Source: Pseudomonadaceae bacterium
Lineage (GTDB): Bacteria > Pseudomonadota > Gammaproteobacteria > Pseudomonadales > Pseudomonadaceae
NCBI GenBank assembly: GCA_019745275.1
Contig: JAIETJ010000081.1
Span: 1-33,802 of the forward strand
Direction of reading: 5' to 3'
Length of the DNA: 33,802 bases
Below the pieces are notes generated by a model that worked only from the letters and a program-made list of their open reading frames with translations, was not told where the DNA came from and did no database searches. A program made the translations under genes and the position numbers. Positions 19,448-27,345 of this stretch are shown one piece after another (the stretch's first letter is position 1; each line of letters starts with the position of its first letter).

Positions 19448-19630
19448 ATGAGCACCGACCAACCACCACTCGAAGACGACGATGAGCTCAGCGCCGAAGA
19501 TAGCGATGAAGCCGTTGAAACGCCGGTCGAAGTGGCCAAAACCAACTTGGCCAAACGCAAGATAATCGACAATTATCTTGAAGAGCGGCGCCTACAAAAG
19601 CAGCTCAACGACTACGATTTCGATCTGTAA
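19448..19630 (+). CDS. Small acidic conserved hypothetical protein (PA3496-like)
   Basis: A 60-residue cytosolic protein with no known catalytic motif. The N-terminal half is strongly acidic (LEDDDELSAEDSDEAVE). The C-terminal half is basic and highly conserved-looking (KTNLAKRKIIDNYLEERRLQ, ending NDYDFDL), probably helical. The same gene follows nth in P. aeruginosa (PA3496, from memory). The start at ATG 19448 is chosen because CTGGAG lies about 8 nt upstream and seven extra upstream codons carry no signal. A bidirectional terminator follows. Its function is unknown. Confidence 0.85.
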   Translation: MSTDQPPLEDDDELSAEDSDEAVETPVEVAKTNLAKRKIIDNYLEERRLQKQLNDYDFDL

Positions 19631-19681
19631 AGCAGCGCTAGCCACAGCCGTCTAAACACGCTTAGTTTTCCACCCAGCCAC

Positions 19682-19717
19682 AAAAAAGCCCCGAACAATC
19701 ACTTGCCGGGGCTTTTT
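19682..19717. terminator. Bidirectional terminator between the PA3496-like gene and gloA
   Basis: GCCCCG (19688-19693) pairs with CGGGGC (19707-19712), with six A residues before and five T residues after. It can serve both convergent genes. Confidence 0.85.
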
Positions 19718-19729
19718 ATTGCGCGCTAA

Positions 19730-20122
19730 TCAGTCTTGGCGCGCCGGCGACAGCAGTTCAATTTTGTAGCCGTCCGGGTCTTCAACAAAAGCCAAGATAC
19801 TCCGACCATGCAGCATAGGCCCAGCTTCGCGGGTGATTTTGCCGCCACGGGCACGGATGTCCTCGCAGGCTTTATACACATCGACCACTTCTAGGGCGAT
19901 GTGCCCGTAGCCGTTGCCCAATTCGTACTGGCTAACGCCCCAGTTATGGGTCAGTTCGATCACGCTGTTATGCGCCTCATCGCCATAACCCACGAAAGCC
20001 AAGGTGAACTGACCATCAGGGTAGTCATTGCGGCGCAGCAAGGTCATGCCCAGCACTTCAGTATAAAAGGCGATGGATTTATCCAAGTCGCCGACGCGCA
20101 GCATGGTGTGCAAGAGTCGCAT
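19730..20122 (-). CDS. gloA: Lactoylglutathione lyase (glyoxalase I)
   Basis: This enzyme isomerises the methylglyoxal-glutathione hemithioacetal to S-lactoylglutathione. The 130-residue protein has both glyoxalase half-domains and the complete metal set H5, E56, H74 and E122, numbered as in E. coli GlxI. The short form without the extra insertions found in zinc enzymes points to the nickel/cobalt-activated class. It begins [20 protein letters not shown]. It is convergent with the PA3496-like gene and divergent from the OmpA-like lipoprotein. P. aeruginosa has several gloA paralogues; this one is placed like gloA1 next to argG. Confidence 0.95.
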   Translation of the reverse strand: MRLLHTMLRVGDLDKSIAFYTEVLGMTLLRRNDYPDGQFTLAFVGYGDEAHNSVIELTHNWGVSQYELGNGYGHIALEVVDVYKACEDIRARGGKITREAGPMLHGRSILAFVEDPDGYKIELLSPARQD

Positions 20123-20261
20123 AGCTGTAGCCTCTTTAATTACTCAGTGGCGCATTGTGAACCGCCGCGACGGCATGCGGCCAGTAGCGCTAACAAATTG
20201 TACTGAACTCCCGCCGCTATCCCCGCTCCAACCACGACCCGCCCATTCAGGAAAACGTTAC

Positions 20262-21020
20262 ATGTTAAATAATGCCACTTTAGCTATTGTCCTGACCTTG
20301 CTGTGCGGCTGCGCGCAATCGCCGAGCAAACACTCTCAGACGGAGGAGCTGCAGGCGGCCGAACTTGCTAAGCCCCACAGCACCACACACCTGCGAGCAC
20401 CTACTTCTGCGGGCATAAGCAACTGGTGGCCGTTTACAATGACGAACACATCGTCGTTACACACAGCGCAATCGTCGTTAGCCCTCCAATCTGAGCAAGA
20501 CAACCTTACTCAAGCGTGGCTTGACCACTATGAAGCACCCTTGCGCACAGCTCTCGAAGGCAGCGGCTTTACCCTAGAGCGACGTGAAGATGTGTTGATG
20601 GTGAGCATTCCCGTTACCGACAGTTTTAATCCAGAGCGCCCACAGATGCTCATGCCCGCCAAACTCGCTGCATTGTCGCGCATTGCCAAACTTCGGGTCG
20701 CCGATGCGCAAGCGCCGGTGGCATTGATCCTTGGCCACAGCGACAGCAGCGGAAAAATCGAATTCAATCGCCACTTAAGTCAGCAGCGCGCCCAGGCAGT
20801 CGCAGGGATTTTCACCCTCAGCGGATATAAGCGTGATCGACTGCGAATCAAAGGGGTCGGCTCTGACATGCCGCGCGCCGCTAATGACAGCCCTGAAGGT
20901 CGCGCCCTAAACCGCCGCGTCAATGTGCTGTTGGCACCCCCCGAGACCTTATTAGCCTTGCTCAACCGCTACAGCAAACCGGCCGCAGACGCACAGATCA
21001 CCATTAAGCCAGCAGGCTAA
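20262..21020 (+). CDS. OmpA-family lipoprotein (peptidoglycan-associated)
   Basis: A predicted outer-membrane lipoprotein that would hold the envelope to peptidoglycan. The 252-residue product has a short signal peptide MLNNATLAIVLTLLCGC with lipobox LCGC and candidate lipidation at C17. The signal lacks the usual basic residue near its start. A low-complexity Ser/Thr linker spans about 18-85. An OmpA-like C-terminal domain covers about 112-226 (LILGHSDSSGKIEFNRHLSQ, then GRALNRRVNVLLAP). The start at ATG 20262 has AGGA upstream and gives the signal peptide; the longer frame to 20073 does not. It sits between gloA and argG, a pair I recall as adjacent in P. aeruginosa, so it looks like an insertion. 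No specific name is justified. Confidence 0.85.
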   Translation: MLNNATLAIVLTLLCGCAQSPSKHSQTEELQAAELAKPHSTTHLRAPTSAGISNWWPFTMTNTSSLHTAQSSLALQSEQDNLTQAWLDHYEAPLRTALEGSGFTLERREDVLMVSIPVTDSFNPERPQMLMPAKLAALSRIAKLRVADAQAPVALILGHSDSSGKIEFNRHLSQQRAQAVAGIFTLSGYKRDRLRIKGVGSDMPRAANDSPEGRALNRRVNVLLAPPETLLALLNRYSKPAADAQITIKPAG

Positions 21021-21035
21021 GGTTTTTTTCGGCAT

Positions 21036-21067
21036 AAAAAAACGCCCCGCAAGCGGAGCGTTTTTTT
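21036..21067. terminator. Bidirectional terminator between the OmpA-like gene and argG
   Basis: CGCCCCGC (21043-21050) and GCGGAGCG (21053-21060) form a stem with one mismatch, flanked by seven A residues and seven T residues. Confidence 0.85.
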
Positions 21068-21079
21068 AGCAACTAAGGG

Positions 21080-22297
21080 TTAGAACAGCTTGCGACCCTT
21101 GTTTGCTGCAATGCGCATGCGCAGCGCGTTGAGCTTGATAAAGCCCGCCGCGTCGGCTTGGTTGTACGCGCCGCCATCCTCTTCGAAGGTGGCGATATTG
21201 GCATCGAACAGCGAGTCGTCAGACTTACGGCCGGTGACAATCACGTTGCCCTTGTACAGCTTCAGGCGTACCACACCATTCACGTGTGCTTGGGAGGCAT
21301 CGATCATCTGTTGCAGCATCAGCCGCTCCGGGCTCCACCAGTAACCGGTGTAGATCAGGCTGGCGTACTTAGGCATCAACTCATCTTTGAGGTGAGCCAC
21401 TTCGCGGTCCAAGGTGATCGACTCGATCGCCCGGTGCGCACGCAGCATGATGGTGCCGCCTGGCGTTTCGTAACAGCCACGGGACTTCATGCCCACATAG
21501 CGGTTTTCCACGATATCCAAACGACCAATGCCGTTAGCGCCGCCAATCCGATTGAGTTCGGTCAGCACAGTGGCCGGCGTCATTTCAACGCCGTCGATGG
21601 CAACGATGTCGCCCTTGCGGTAAGTCAGTTCGATGTAGGTAGCAACATCTGGCGCATTTTGCGGGCAGACGGTCCACTTCCACATGTCTTCTTCGTGCTC
21701 GGTCCAAGTGTCTTCCAGCACGCCGCCTTCATAGGAGATGTGCAGCAAGTTAGCGTCCATCGAGTACGGCGACTTCTTCTTGCCATGACGCTCGATTGGA
21801 ATGCCGTGCTTGTCGGCGTAATCCATCAGCTTCTCGCGCGACAGCAAGTCCCACTCGCGCCACGGGGCAATTACCTTAACGCCAGGCTTGAGGGCATAGG
21901 CGCCGAGTTCGAAACGCACTTGGTCGTTGCCTTTGCCGGTCGCGCCATGGGAGATCGCATCGGCGCCGGTGGCGTTGGCGATTTCGATCAAGCGCTTGGC
22001 GATCAGCGGCCGTGCGATGGAGGTACCCAGCAGGTACTCGCCTTCATACACGGTGTTGGCGCGAAACATTGGGTAGACGAAATCACGCACGAATTCTTCG
22101 CGCAGGTCGTCAATGTAAATTTCTTTAACGCCCATGGCCTGGGCCTTGGCGCGTGCTGGCTCGACTTCTTCGCCTTGACCGAGGTCAGCGGTGAAAGTCA
22201 CTACTTCACACTGATAGGTATCCTGCAGCCACTTGAGGATTACCGAGGTATCCAAGCCACCAGAATATGCGAGGACTACCTTGTTAACGTCCGCCAT
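21080..22297 (-). CDS. argG: Argininosuccinate synthase
   Basis: This enzyme condenses citrulline and aspartate with ATP in arginine synthesis. The 405-residue protein starts [20 protein letters not shown], with the ATP-pyrophosphatase P-loop SGGLDTS. It includes [15 protein letters not shown] and the conserved block [20 protein letters not shown]. Length and motifs are full. It is followed by a strong terminator and lies downstream of motY on the same strand with a 129-bp gap, as in P. aeruginosa. Confidence 0.97.
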   Translation of the reverse strand: MADVNKVVLAYSGGLDTSVILKWLQDTYQCEVVTFTADLGQGEEVEPARAKAQAMGVKEIYIDDLREEFVRDFVYPMFRANTVYEGEYLLGTSIARPLIAKRLIEIANATGADAISHGATGKGNDQVRFELGAYALKPGVKVIAPWREWDLLSREKLMDYADKHGIPIERHGKKKSPYSMDANLLHISYEGGVLEDTWTEHEEDMWKWTVCPQNAPDVATYIELTYRKGDIVAIDGVEMTPATVLTELNRIGGANGIGRLDIVENRYVGMKSRGCYETPGGTIMLRAHRAIESITLDREVAHLKDELMPKYASLIYTGYWWSPERLMLQQMIDASQAHVNGVVRLKLYKGNVIVTGRKSDDSLFDANIATFEEDGGAYNQADAAGFIKLNALRMRIAANKGRKLF

Positions 22298-22426
22298 GCC
22301 ATCAACTCCACGGGGTTCTACGGAAAACCGCAGATTCTACCGGCAGGGGCGGCTGAATTACAGGGGCAGCGCTAAGCGTTACGACCAAGCGACAGATTCT
22401 ATTGGCAATGCGACGCGCACAAACAA

Positions 22427-23353
22427 CTACGACATGGCCGCCGCATCGCTCTTGGCCGGCGCGGCAGGCGGGGCTTGTGGCGGTGTTTCGGGGGCAGCCT
22501 CGCGCTCTAGATGCAGGGTAACCCGGCGATTTTTCGCTCGATTGGCCTCCGATTTATTTGGTACCAAGGGGTAGCGCTCGCCATGAAAACGGATGGTGAT
22601 CTGCGCCTCGGGCACCCCATTGGCCATTAAATACTGCATAACCGCCAACGCACGACGGCGCGAGAGGTCGCGATTGATTAGGCGATTGCCGCTGTTATCC
22701 GAGTGACCGTCGAGGTTGATGCGATTAACCGAAGGGTCGGCTTTGATAAATTGCAAAATAATGTCGAGCTTGGCCTGCGTCAAACTGTCCACATCGGTGC
22801 CATTGGGAAAACCCAGTTGCGCTTGCTTGATTTGCTCAAAGTTAACCGGCAATAGCTTGGCCGTGCAGGCCAGATAGTCGCGATAAGCCGGGCTAAACTT
22901 GGCCGGTAACAGGCGCACTTCGAAAGTTTCGCCACCTTGCTGGGTACGCTGACGCAACAATGGCCCGCGCCCCTCAAGCAAGCCACGGAGTAAACGCCCC
23001 GCCTGCAATTGGGTGCTGTGCAGCGGCTCACCGGCAGCGGCCCGCACCGAGCCCAAATTGATATCGCCGCGCCCCGGCTGCCAAGGCGCAGCGGCTGCCA
23101 GCAACGTCGCCGAACCGCCACCATGCCAAGCCTCACCACTGGTAACCCGAAAAGTCGCCTGCTCACCCGCACGGCGGACAAACTCACCAGTGCCAAAATC
23201 ACTAATCGCTTGCGACAGGCGGCATTCAAATTTATCGCCGGCCACCGTCCACTGAACGTTTTCCAGGCGTGTTTGAAACGTCAGCGCCACAGCCGGCATG
23301 CTCATCGGCAAGCCGATGCAAAGGCTGAGCAAGACCACAGAAGATTGGCGCAC
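22427..23353 (-). CDS. motY: Sodium/proton-type flagellar motor protein MotY (OmpA-like)
   Basis: MotY is a periplasmic T-ring component of the flagellar motor that helps anchor stator units. The 308-residue product starts with GTG (23351-23353), with GGAG 8 nt upstream, and has a signal peptide with probable cleavage after AVA at 21-23. The N-terminal MotY domain (LTFQTRLENVQWTVAGDKFE) contains C44 and C163, a possible disulfide pair. The OmpA-like peptidoglycan-binding domain spans about 165-282 (INLDGHSDNSGNRLINRDLS). The last 25 residues are Pro/Ala-rich. Its place between argG and pyrC matches PA3526 motY. No other flagellar genes are nearby, which is normal for motY. Confidence 0.88.
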   Translation of the reverse strand: MRQSSVVLLSLCIGLPMSMPAVALTFQTRLENVQWTVAGDKFECRLSQAISDFGTGEFVRRAGEQATFRVTSGEAWHGGGSATLLAAAAPWQPGRGDINLGSVRAAAGEPLHSTQLQAGRLLRGLLEGRGPLLRQRTQQGGETFEVRLLPAKFSPAYRDYLACTAKLLPVNFEQIKQAQLGFPNGTDVDSLTQAKLDIILQFIKADPSVNRINLDGHSDNSGNRLINRDLSRRRALAVMQYLMANGVPEAQITIRFHGERYPLVPNKSEANRAKNRRVTLHLEREAAPETPPQAPPAAPAKSDAAAMS

Positions 23354-23540
23354 GACAGGCTCCGTTCAGGATTACGGCATTCATCAAGGCTATCGGTGCG
23401 CGACGCAAAAACTTAAGCAACTGCCGCTAGTTTTATCCATTACCCAGCTCTTTTACCCCCATCCAGACCAACTGCCATGTGCCGGCGCAGGGCTTTTCCG
23501 GTAGCATAGCGGCTGCGTTTTACCCGCCTGGAACTCCCTC

Positions 23541-24587
23541 ATGTCTGACCGCCTAACCCTGCTGCGCCCCGACGACTGGCACATTCACCTGCGCGATGGC
23601 GCCGTGCTCACGCACACCGTAGCCGATGTGGCCCGCACCTTTGCTCGCGCCATCATCATGCCCAATCTGGTGCCACCGGTACGCAACGCCGCAGAGGCCG
23701 ATGCCTATCGCCAACGTATCCTCGCCGCGCGCCCGACTGGCAGCCGATTTGAGCCGCTGATGGTGCTGTACCTCACCGACCGCACCAGCGCCGAGGACAT
23801 TCGCGCTGCCAAGGCCTGCGGTTTTGTGCATGCCGCCAAGCTGTATCCGGCCGGCGCCACCACTAACTCAGACTCCGGCGTGACCAGCATCGACAAGTTG
23901 TTCGGGGTGTTCGAGGTGATGGCTGAGGTCGGCCTGCCGCTGTTACTGCACGGCGAAGTGACCCGTAGCGAGATCGATGTATTCGACCGCGAAAAAGCCT
24001 TTATCGACGAGCATCTGGTGCGCATCGTCGAGCGCTGCCCAAGCCTTAAAGTGGTGCTCGAACACATCACCACCGGCGACGCCGTGCAGTTTGTGCAAGG
24101 CGCATCGAGCAACGTAGCGGCCACCATTACCGCCCACCACTTGCTCTACAACCGCAACCATATGCTGGTCGGCGGAATTCGCCCGCACCTGTATTGCTTG
24201 CCGATTCTCAAGCGCAACAGCCATCAAGAAGCCTTGCTGGATGCCGCCACCAGCGGCCACGCTAAATTTTTCCTCGGCACTGACTCCGCCCCGCACGCCC
24301 TGCACGCCAAAGAAGCCGCCTGCGGTTGCGCCGGCTGCTACACCAGCTATGCGGCCATTGAGTTGTACGCCGAGGCCTTTGCCTCGCGTAACGCCCTGCC
24401 GGGGCTGGAAGCCTTTGCCAGCTGCAACGGCCCGGACTTCTACGGCCTGCCACGCAACACCGACACCATTACGCTGGTCCGTGAGTCATGGACTGCCCCG
24501 GCCAGCCTGCCATTTGGCGAGCAAACCGTTATCCCGCTGCGTGCAGGTGAGCCACTGCACTGGCGTTTGCTGGAGAATCGCCCGTGA
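23541..24587 (+). CDS. pyrC: Dihydroorotase, PyrC type
   Basis: A zinc enzyme that cyclises carbamoyl-aspartate to dihydroorotate in pyrimidine synthesis. The 348-residue protein is of the short E. coli PyrC class. Metal and catalytic residues are present: H14 and H16 (WHIHLRDG), K100 ([13 protein letters not shown], the carboxylated lysine), H137 (LLLHGEV), H175 ([10 protein letters not shown]) and D248 (GTDSAPH). The final stop is overlapped by the GTG start of rnt (GTGA), so the two are translationally coupled. Confidence 0.97.
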   Translation: MSDRLTLLRPDDWHIHLRDGAVLTHTVADVARTFARAIIMPNLVPPVRNAAEADAYRQRILAARPTGSRFEPLMVLYLTDRTSAEDIRAAKACGFVHAAKLYPAGATTNSDSGVTSIDKLFGVFEVMAEVGLPLLLHGEVTRSEIDVFDREKAFIDEHLVRIVERCPSLKVVLEHITTGDAVQFVQGASSNVAATITAHHLLYNRNHMLVGGIRPHLYCLPILKRNSHQEALLDAATSGHAKFFLGTDSAPHALHAKEAACGCAGCYTSYAAIELYAEAFASRNALPGLEAFASCNGPDFYGLPRNTDTITLVRESWTAPASLPFGEQTVIPLRAGEPLHWRLLENRP

Positions 24588-25255
24588 GCGAAGATCATTA
24601 CGACGACCAGGAAGAGTACCAAGGCGGCGGTACGCGCCACCCCATGTCGCAACGCTTTCGTGGTTACTTACCGGTCGTTGTAGACGTTGAAACCGGTGGC
24701 TTTAACTGTGCCACCGATGCCCTGCTAGAAATTGCTGCGGTCACCATCGGCATGGACGAGCAAGGCATGCTGTACCCCGACCACACCTACTTCTTTCGAG
24801 TGGAGCCCTTTGCTGGCGCTAATATCGAGCAAGCCGCGCTGGACTTCACTGGAATCAAGCTCGATCACCCGCTGCGCATGGCCGTCAGCGAAGAAACCGC
24901 GCTCAATGATATTTTCAAAGGCATCCGTAAGGCGCTGAAAGCCAACGGCTGCAAGCGGGCGATTCTGGTCGGCCACAACAGCAGCTTTGATTTAGGTTTC
25001 GTCAACGCCGCCGTGGCGCGCCACGACATGAAGCGCAACCCCTTCCACCCGTTCTCCAGCTTTGACACCGCCACCCTCGCCGGCCTCGCCTACGGCCAAA
25101 CCGTTTTGGCTAAAGCCTGCAATGTGGCCGGCATGGACTTCGACGGCCGCGAAGCCCACTCGGCCCGCTACGACACCGAGAAAACCGCCGAACTGTTCTG
25201 CGGTATCGTCAACCGCTGGAAAGAACTCGGCGGCTGGGACGAAGTAGAGGGCTAG
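24584..25255 (+). CDS. rnt: Ribonuclease T
   Basis: A DEDD-family 3'-5' exoribonuclease that trims tRNA and other stable RNA 3' ends. The 223-residue product begins at GTG 24584, inside the pyrC stop. Catalytic residues are D34 and E36 ([11 protein letters not shown]), D136 ([11 protein letters not shown]), and H192 with D197 ([15 protein letters not shown]). The first 27 residues are an acidic, polar extension before the exonuclease fold. A terminator follows. Confidence 0.96.
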   Translation: MSEDHYDDQEEYQGGGTRHPMSQRFRGYLPVVVDVETGGFNCATDALLEIAAVTIGMDEQGMLYPDHTYFFRVEPFAGANIEQAALDFTGIKLDHPLRMAVSEETALNDIFKGIRKALKANGCKRAILVGHNSSFDLGFVNAAVARHDMKRNPFHPFSSFDTATLAGLAYGQTVLAKACNVAGMDFDGREAHSARYDTEKTAELFCGIVNRWKELGGWDEVEG

Positions 25256-25272
25256 CCGACAGCGCGCTTCTC

Positions 25273-25299
25273 AAAAAACCCGACTCTGTCGGGTTTTTT
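25273..25299 (+). terminator. Terminator after rnt
   Basis: CCCGAC (25279-25284) and GTCGGG (25288-25293) form a stem with a TCT loop, preceded by six A residues and followed by six T residues. Confidence 0.85.
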
Positions 25300-25506
25300 A
25301 ATGGCTATGTAGCCGTTACGTGGTGAGCCTTTTGAAGGCAGTAGAACTCAGTCATTTTACGGCTCTTTGAGCCGACGATTTCGGCCATGCTTAGCGGCCA
25401 TTTACTCAACAGTCCTGTTCTGCGAGTAAACTCAGGGTCACCCATACTGGTGGCCGCTTGCCGCTGGTTTTTCTAACCCTGCAGAACTCATCCCAGGAGG
25501 GAAAGC

Positions 25507-25911
25507 ATGCACAGTAAACTGATCAAGAACGGACTTATCGCCGCTGCCCTGATGAATATCGGTGGCGTGCTGATTTTCTCGCGCGGGCTCAGCAACGTCG
25601 CCATCAACAATGCCGACCCGGTGGTCATGTCTAACTTTGGCCTGCTGATGATTATGGTCTGGGGGCTGGCCTACCTCGGTGCAGCGTTCAGCACTGGTAA
25701 TATTAAGTGGCTGGCCGGCGCCTTTGCGCTTGAGAAGCTGGTTTATGTGGTGGCTTGGGCGCTGTGGCAGGGGCAAAACAGCCTTGCCGCCCTGTATGCC
25801 AACGACCTTTTTGCCGGCGTTTTTTTCAGCATCTATGGCCTGAACGATTTAGCTTTTATGCTGTTCTTTGCTTGGATTTTTGTCGCCCAGCACGCTAAGC
25901 GCCATCCGTAA
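25507..25911 (+). CDS. Small four-helix membrane protein of unknown function
   Basis: A 134-residue very hydrophobic protein with four predicted membrane helices (about 7-27, 44-62, 68-90 and 101-127) and short basic ends (MHSKLIKNG, HAKRHP). I see no catalytic motif and cannot assign a family. A near-perfect Shine-Dalgarno AGGAGG lies 5-6 nt before ATG 25507, so it should be well translated. It lies alone between the rnt terminator and a convergent Stealth-family gene. The leader (25300-25506) has a perfect hairpin CGGCTC-TTT-GAGCCG at 25360-25374 without a T-tract. Confidence 0.75.
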   Translation: MHSKLIKNGLIAAALMNIGGVLIFSRGLSNVAINNADPVVMSNFGLLMIMVWGLAYLGAAFSTGNIKWLAGAFALEKLVYVVAWALWQGQNSLAALYANDLFAGVFFSIYGLNDLAFMLFFAWIFVAQHAKRHP

Positions 25912-25985
25912 GCTATCTCTCAATTAGATTGGCAACCGCGCGATGGGAAATACTGCGCAGCCACTAGCGGGTTGCCGCATAGGCC

Positions 25986-26017
25986 GGTGGGCAAGCAATC
26001 ATTGCCCGCCCCACCCC
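25986..26017. repeat. Dispersed hairpin repeat, copy 4 (GTAGGGTG-related)
   Basis: GGTGGGCAA (25986-25994) pairs through GGGCAA with TTGCCC (26002-26007), followed by GCCCCACCCC. The minus-strand end reads GGGGTGGGGC in place of GTAGGGTGGGC. It lies in the convergent gap between the membrane-protein gene and the Stealth gene and may help terminate both. Confidence 0.5.
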
Positions 26018-26034
26018 GCGCTCAAGCCACAAGT

Positions 26035-26970
26035 TCAAGCGCTGAGTTCATAGCTGCTTGGCTGGCTAAACAACTGCTCGAAGATATTCCCGTAATGCTG
26101 CTGCAACTGGCTGACGTCTTGGCGGTTATCGCTAGTGTCGTTGATGCAGATACTCAGCTTATCGCCCAAGACCGCGCGCAGGTCGGCCAGCGCGTTGGGG
26201 TCGGACTCAAGTTGGTCGCTGTAGCGGTACTCACACTGATTAAAGCGAATCTCGCCACGCCCTTGGCTCAGGCACCAATCGCCATAAAGGTTGGCTAAAA
26301 TGCTCTGGCCGCCCGGTTGGCGTACTTGCTCGGAGCGAGTTTGATGAAACAGCTCGGGATAGTCGGTTTCCAGCGCCTGCATCCAGCTCTTACGAATGCC
26401 CTTGGGGCTGTGCTCAAGCACTCGATCGAGGCTTGAGCCGCCTGTATTAGCCAGCATCCAGCGGCGTGCATTCAGGGCATCGTTATGACCAGACAAGCCT
26501 TGAGCGCTACTGGTGAGCGGCAGCAACTCGTCGGTTAGGTAGACAATGCAGCCTAAGCGGCCAAAAAAATCCTCACGCAACACCGGGCGTGCCAGCAAGA
26601 CGTCATCATTGAAGGTGACAAAATGCTCGCTCAGGCCCGGAATTTTGTGCAGTGCTGACTCAATCGCCCGCGAGGAAAAGGTCGGTAAATACTTGGGATC
26701 AAGTATTTCGCGGTGATCAATGATTTTCAACCGTGCTGAATGGGCCAAATAGCTCGGTACTTGCGCGTCGGTGACCAAGTAAATCATGCCCTCGAACGGC
26801 CAATAACGCTCGATCGAGCGCAGCAGATAGCGCAACTCACCGTTATCGCGAAAACGCCCTTCGACATTCGCGCTCGCCAGCGCACTGTCCAGCCCGGCTG
26901 CTTGGCGCTTAGCCCGCCAGCGCGGGTCGGCGCCATCGACCCAGGTGATGACCAGATCAATCGTGTTCAA
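26035..26970 (-). CDS. Stealth-family capsular polysaccharide phosphotransferase-like protein
   Basis: A 311-residue cytosolic protein of the Stealth family, relatives of hexose-1-phosphate transferases that build phosphodiester-linked capsular or exopolysaccharides. All four conserved regions can be seen: CR1 IDLVITWVDGADPRW (4-18), CR2 with FRDNGELRYLLRSIERY and IYLVTDAQ (40-70), the FVTFNDDVLL segment (117-126), CR3 HSPKGIRKSWMQALE to QTRSEQVR (188-218), and CR4 CINDTSDN (275-282). The start is TTG at 26968-26970; an in-frame TAG lies 15 nt upstream, so no longer protein is possible, and AGGAAGG provides a ribosome site. No capsule or glycosyltransferase genes are in the window, so this is an orphan. 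The actual sugar donor and acceptor are unknown. Confidence 0.9.
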   Translation of the reverse strand: MNTIDLVITWVDGADPRWRAKRQAAGLDSALASANVEGRFRDNGELRYLLRSIERYWPFEGMIYLVTDAQVPSYLAHSARLKIIDHREILDPKYLPTFSSRAIESALHKIPGLSEHFVTFNDDVLLARPVLREDFFGRLGCIVYLTDELLPLTSSAQGLSGHNDALNARRWMLANTGGSSLDRVLEHSPKGIRKSWMQALETDYPELFHQTRSEQVRQPGGQSILANLYGDWCLSQGRGEIRFNQCEYRYSDQLESDPNALADLRAVLGDKLSICINDTSDNRQDVSQLQQHYGNIFEQLFSQPSSYELSA

Positions 26971-27345
26971 TGCCGCCTTCCTCTAAGTGTGCCCGAATAT
27001 GCTCGCGCCCCCTCAGCGCACTAATACGCCCAAGGCGGCTAGCGCGGCTAAATTGCGGCGGTTAGTACGCCCAATAGGCGCGCCAAAACCCAACATCAAA
27101 CGCAGCACGCAAGTGCCACAGTGTGCAGGAATAATTGAAAAATCCCAGTCGCGGTTGCCTTATGCGTTAGTTTGGCGCTGACCCACCCTCATTCTAAAAA
27201 TAAATATCGTTTAGAATCATTCAGTTAGAAATATGACACAGGTTTATGCTTTTATTATATTGACATATCTTTATGTCTTTTATATTCTTATCTCGCGATT
27301 CACAAACCCAGTGAACAAATCATCCCTGACAGTGAGACTGAAACC
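26971..27345. promoter_or_regulatory. 375-bp intergenic region with AT-rich promoter segment
   Basis: No gene is supported here. The left part (26971-27180) is GC-rich and contains an imperfect direct repeat (TAATACGCCCAA at 27022-27033, TAGTACGCCCAA at 27063-27074). The right part (27190-27300) is sharply AT-rich. It carries an inverted repeat ATTCTAAA (27191-27198)/TTTAGAAT (27210-27217) and a promoter-like TTGACA within a palindrome at 27260-27288. Confidence 0.5.
27260..27288 (+). promoter_or_regulatory. Candidate promoter with operator palindrome over the -35 box
   Basis: A perfect -35 TTGACA (27260-27265) lies 17 nt before TATTCT (27283-27288); an alternative -10 is TATATT at 27281-27286 with 15-nt spacing. 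The palindrome GACAT (27262-27266), 6 nt, ATGTC (27273-27277) covers the -35 box and spacer. A dimeric repressor bound here would block RNA polymerase. The gene start is at 27346, giving a leader of about 50 nt. Confidence 0.5.

Noticed and set aside
20073..20261. 63-codon upstream extension of the OmpA-like lipoprotein
   Set aside because: It overlaps gloA on the other strand and would bury the signal peptide.
21158..22375. Open frame of 405 codons on the plus strand opposite argG
   Set aside because: It is antisense to a complete, well-conserved argG, has no recognisable motif and no ribosome site, and GC-rich genes often leave such mirror frames open.
25360..25374. CGGCTC/GAGCCG hairpin as a terminator
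   Set aside because: No T-tract follows, and a proper terminator for rnt already lies at 25273-25299.
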